Positions 14,407 through 17,264 of a DNA stretch of 17,264 nt are shown here, piece by piece. The position numbers were made by a program, and so were the translations under genes. Location of the stretch: the NCBI GenBank assembly GCA_964457585.1, contig CAYWFU010000067.1, forward strand, positions 1 to 17,264. Reading direction: 5' to 3'. Within the stretch, counting starts at the first letter, position 1. Each line of letters opens with the position of its first letter. The notes under the pieces are model-generated. The model saw only the letters and a program-made list of their open reading frames with translations, did not search any database and was not told the DNA's origin. The stretch is from CAYWFU01 sp964457585 (GTDB lineage: Bacteria > JACRDZ01).

Positions 14407-15222
14407 TTAAGTATCTTTACGTAAAATATTCCAATCAGATTTCGTATATTTATTTATATAAAGATTGGTTTCCAATTTTATTTCTTTTTCAGAAATTTTA
14501 TCTGTTACAAATTCTTCAGTCCAGTTTTTTTTAAAACCTTCTAATAAACAATTTCTAACCTGGTTAGATTCAATAGATTTATTTAAAAAACTTTTTATTC
14601 CAGCAATATTTTCATTAAAATCAGTAATTAATTCCTGTTTATTTTTTTTTGAAAAATTAAAATATTTAACATTTTTTTCTGAATCAAAATCAAGAAGTAT
14701 GGAACCCTGATGTAAAATAATTCCGTTTTTTTTAGATTGAGCGGTGCCTACTAATTTTCTATTATCTACAGATATTTCATACCATGAAGTTGAATTAAAA
14801 CAAACAGGATTTTTTTCTTTTATTTTATTTGATGGACGTGAAACAATTTGTGCTTTAATACCAAGCATCTGCAGCCCGTATAATATACATTTACTAATTG
14901 AATAAAAAGTTTCTTTTATATTTTTAGAGATAAACGGATTATTTTCAGATGCGATTATACTGTATGTAATCTCTTTATCATGAAAAACTGCTCTGCCGCC
15001 GGTCAGACGCCTGACAACAGAGATATTATCGTTAATACAAGTGTCTAATGCAATCTCTTTCTCCGCAGATTGAAAATATCCTAATGATATTGAAGGTGTA
15101 TTCCATTCATAAAAACGAATAGTATCAGGAACACATCCATCAATCCTTGCTCTTAAAATAGCTTCATCTCTTGCCATATTAAGATAAGCATTACAGGGAT
15201 TATCCAATATTATTCGCCACAA
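14407..15222 (-). CDS. Lipoate-protein ligase A family protein, LipM-like octanoyltransferase
   Basis: Enzymes of this family attach octanoyl or lipoyl groups to lysines of lipoyl-domain proteins such as glycine-cleavage protein H or 2-oxoacid dehydrogenase E2. Visible blocks are IRFYEWNTPSISLGYFQ, RRLTGGRAVFHDKEITYSI (71-89), then CFNSTSWYEISVDNRKLVGT (141-160) with Lys156 and HQGSILLD. Cys141 in the CF-S-SWYE block and the 271-residue size fit LipM-type octanoyltransferases better than two-domain LplA ligases, but either activity is possible. The start is an unusual TTG at 15222, supported by AAGGAG at 6 nt. Nine bases separate it from cooS, so the two are probably co-transcribed. No lipoylated protein is encoded here. 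Confidence 0.85.
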   Translation of the reverse strand: MWRIILDNPCNAYLNMARDEAILRARIDGCVPDTIRFYEWNTPSISLGYFQSAEKEIALDTCINDNISVVRRLTGGRAVFHDKEITYSIIASENNPFISKNIKETFYSISKCILYGLQMLGIKAQIVSRPSNKIKEKNPVCFNSTSWYEISVDNRKLVGTAQSKKNGIILHQGSILLDFDSEKNVKYFNFSKKNKQELITDFNENIAGIKSFLNKSIESNQVRNCLLEGFKKNWTEEFVTDKISEKEIKLETNLYINKYTKSDWNILRKDT

Positions 15223-15333
15223 AATAAATCTCCTTAGAGCTTGCCCTTACTCTATATATACTGGTAATACCTCACCTTTTAAAGCGAGCATTAATCATTA
15301 TAATATAAAAATCCTATAAGATGAGAAGATACA

Positions 15334-15350
15334 TTGCGGTTCTACCGCAA
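15334..15350. other. Small hairpin between the lipoyl-transferase and metallopeptidase genes
   Basis: TTGCGGT-TCT-ACCGCAA is a 7 bp stem with a 3 nt loop, in the 171 bp gap 15223-15393. On the plus strand a short T-run follows 5 nt later, but no plus-strand gene ends here. On the minus strand, downstream of the metallopeptidase gene, no T-run follows, so terminator function is uncertain. Confidence 0.45.
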
Positions 15351-15393
15351 GATACTTTTTAATATAACATTAATTTACTAATTATACAATATA

Positions 15394-15687
15394 TTATGGA
15401 AATTTTTCCCAACCTGGCAGATGGATGTTCATCATGGCTTTGAAAAGTTTCCCATGATTTGGAATATTTAAATGAAGAAGTTCATGAATAATTACATATT
15501 CCTGAAAATTTTTAGATTTTTTTAAAAGATCAATATTGAAACTCACCCAACCAGTTGTTGAACATGAAGCCCACTTATGTTTCATTTTTTGAATTCTTAT
15601 CTGTTTTGGTTTTACTTTTATTTTATCTGCCAGATGATTTATTTCTTTTCTCAATTCTTCTTTTGTTCTTATTGGTTTTTTATTCAC
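15394..15687 (-). CDS. Small YgjP/SprT-like zinc metallopeptidase linked to hsdR
   Basis: The 97-residue product carries the zincin motif HELLH (68-72) with a third ligand in NHGKLF (His78). These sit in the block YVIIHELLHLNIPNHGKLFK typical of YgjP-like (M48-related) metallopeptidases. Upstream, KMKHKWASCSTTGWVSFN is the matching substrate-cleft block of the family. It is much shorter than full YgjP (over 200 residues) and belongs to the small form that often follows type I restriction hsdR genes; that association is from memory. The start is GTG 15687 with AAGGAT just upstream, overlapping the hsdR stop by 8 nt, so the two are coupled. Its role in restriction-modification loci is not known. 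Confidence 0.85.
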   Translation of the reverse strand: MNKKPIRTKEELRKEINHLADKIKVKPKQIRIQKMKHKWASCSTTGWVSFNIDLLKKSKNFQEYVIIHELLHLNIPNHGKLFKAMMNIHLPGWEKFP

Positions 15688-16393
15688 GATTTATCCTTAA
15701 AAGTTTTTCAACTAAAATCACCATTTCATCTTCATTAATAACTGTCAATAATATTTTATATAGTTCTGCTTTCAATTGACGCATTTCTTCAGCATTATGA
15801 TTATAATCAGGGAATCTCATAAAAACTGAATTGATTGCTTGTGCCTGGTTTTCAGGATTCTTAATATTTTCCTGCTTCAATGTCCAAAATATTGTAAACG
15901 TATTTTTATCAAACTTTGATTCCCTTTGTTTTCTTCTTGCTTCGTTTATTTCATCCACAAGATTTTCCACATCTTTTAATGCTTCTTGTGTTGTTATCTG
16001 CCTGTCATCATATGCTTCGCTTATTGTTTCAGCCCGTTCGCCAATTGATTTTAAATAAGGCTCAATCACGCCATCTTCTAAAACAGTTTTACTTATACTA
16101 TTAATCAAGTTAATTATTTTTGTATTATCAGTGGTATTTTTATTTTTTAAAATTTTCAAAGTATTTTCATCTATTTTTACAGTATTTAAAATTTCTTTTA
16201 TACCATAGGTATCTGTCTTCTCCTTTATTAATGCTTCAGTCTTTTTTGCTACATCTCCATACAAAATTGTTCTTTTTTTGTATGCATTTTTTATAATTTT
16301 ATATAGTATTCCAAGATTTCTTACATCTTCAATAAAATCCCTTAATTCCGTTGACGGGGATAAAATTTCATATAGAATTTCTATCTCTTTATA
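15680..16393 (-). pseudogene. hsdR: Type I restriction enzyme HsdR, 3' fragment (after a frameshift)
   Basis: This is the C-terminal helical part of HsdR, which contacts the methyltransferase core. Reading from 16393 the frame is open (YKEIEILYEILSPS, then DVRNLGILYKII, YGDVAKKTEALI), continues the sequence of the fragment at 16389-17264 and runs to the normal end at 15680. It has no start codon of its own near the junction; the first usable one, a TTG at 16264, is 43 codons inside. Charged helices and the segment TFTIFWTLKQENI fit HsdR C-terminal domains. The stop overlaps the metallopeptidase start. If the junction base is an assembly error, this and the next entry are one intact gene. Confidence 0.8.
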
Positions 16394-17264
16394 AAAAAGG
16401 TCTGTTTACTCTTGCAATTGTTTGAAGTAAAACATGATCCCTCATAGGTTTATCAAGATACATACAATAAAGTATAGGAGCGTCGAAACCGGTAAGGAGT
16501 TTATCTGTAACAATAAATATCTTTGGCAATGTCCCAGGTTTAATAAATAATTTTCTATGCTTTTTTTCTTCTTCTTTAGTTATTTGGTATTTATAAACTA
16601 AAGGATATTTTTCGCTATCATGCTGAGCGGATGTATAAACAGCTTCAGAATATTCCGGAGGCAATAATTTGTCTAAAGCTTCCTTATACAAAGCGCAGGC
16701 TTCACGGTCAACACCAACCAAAAATGCTTTATACCCAAGAGGTTCAACATTTTCTTTAAAATGTTTTGCAGCAAATTGCGCAACCTGTTCAATTCTTTTG
16801 TTTGATTTTAAAAATGTTTTTAACTTGACCGCTTTATCAAGAATTTTATTAAGCTCATCAATATCGCTAACTCCTTCTGTCTCTGCAAGATAAAAAAATT
16901 CCTCTTCAAGGATATCTTTCTCCACTCTTATTTCATTAGGCGCAAGCGTATATTTCAATGGGACAGTCGTTCCATCTTCGATAGATTCGGCAATAGAATA
17001 TTTATCAAGATACCCTTTATCATCTTCCTTGCCGAATATTTTAAATGTGCCTTTGCCATAAGTTGTTTTATCTATCGGGGTTCCAGTAAAACCGATAAGG
17101 GTTGCATTGGGTAGCGCGCCAACAAGATAATTTCCGAAGTCGCCGCCGACAGACCTGTGAGCCTCATCCATCAAGACATAAATATTATCCCTTGTATTGA
17201 TGTTTTTTGAAATACCATCAAACTTATGAATCATCGAGATTATTAAACCGCGGAAATCCGTCTT
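16389..17264 (-). pseudogene. hsdR: Type I restriction enzyme HsdR, motor part (5' end off the right edge, frameshifted)
   Basis: HsdR is the DNA-translocating and cutting subunit of type I restriction-modification enzymes. This frame enters from the right edge (KTDFRGLIISMIHKF) and shows superfamily 2 helicase motifs in order: VLMDEAHRS (II), FTGTPI (III), FIVTDKLLTGFDAP (V) and LLQTIARVNRP (VI). Walker A and the N-terminal nuclease domain lie outside the window. After ARVNRPF the frame stops at 16389 because of one extra base in a run of six T (six A at 16393-16398 on the plus strand). The family then continues with YKE..., which is present in the next frame. hsdM and hsdS are not visible. 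A decayed gene, phase-variable tract or assembly error are all possible. Confidence 0.9.

Noticed and set aside
12490..15222. A complete CO-oxidation or acetyl-CoA pathway cluster
   Set aside because: Only CooS is present; no cooC, ferredoxin, hydrogenase, acs or corrinoid protein gene is found in the window.
15334..15360. Intrinsic terminator at the small hairpin
   Set aside because: The T-run is on the strand that has no gene ending there, and the stem is short; it is left as an unassigned hairpin.
16389..16400. U-UUU-UUA heptamer in hsdR as a programmed -1 frameshift site
   Set aside because: The heptamer is in the right register, but a -1 shift leads to a stop after three codons (ATA AAG AGA TAG). 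The HsdR continuation needs the +1 frame, so a one-base indel explains it better.

Overview
This is an AT-rich window (roughly 30% G+C by eye) from what looks like an anaerobic bacterium with a secretory, lipoprotein-bearing envelope, probably of an uncultured lineage. The pointers are a nickel CO dehydrogenase (an oxygen-sensitive enzyme), several signal peptides, a lipobox, a type 4 prepilin peptidase and a monofunctional peptidoglycan glycosyltransferase. Nothing in the window names the species, and I do not assign a phylum.

Layout. From about 8030 down to 1 everything is on the minus strand and tightly packed. In transcription order: hypoxanthine phosphoribosyltransferase, a lone fumarase/tartrate-dehydratase beta subunit, a tRNA-Pro(CGG) whose 5' end overlaps the fumarase stop codon, a TIGR00725-type nucleotide-binding protein, acylphosphatase, a large exported TPR protein, a NusG-domain-II membrane protein, a Gx-type (ECF-like) transporter, prepilin peptidase, an exported isoaspartyl methyltransferase, MtgA, and a thioredoxin/glutaredoxin-like protein cut by the left edge. 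The stretch from the TPR protein to MtgA is an envelope-flavoured run with overlaps or 1-20 nt gaps, apart from one hairpin-containing gap of 112 nt.

The middle (about 8040-10480) is looser. A minus-strand lipoprotein gene and a minus-strand HEAT-repeat gene are separated by a 540 bp gene-free stretch holding a MITE-like element with 18 bp terminal inverted repeats, plus hairpin repeats. Plus-strand genes follow: a P-loop NTPase with a four-cysteine cluster overlaps tilS (tRNA-Ile lysidine synthetase). They converge on a minus-strand pair, an octanoyl/lipoate transferase followed by a stand-alone CooS-type CO dehydrogenase. At the right edge is the 3' half of a type I restriction hsdR, broken by one extra base in a homopolymer, followed by its usual small HELLH metallopeptidase partner.

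I did not find a clearly new multi-gene system. Most worth following up: the CooS protein has Glu where the family has a C-cluster iron-ligand Cys, together with a CxxC-type D-cluster; three different hairpin repeats share one conserved 26 nt flank; and one repeat writes the C-terminus and stop codon of TilS. Recognition of families is from motifs and memory; no database search was run.
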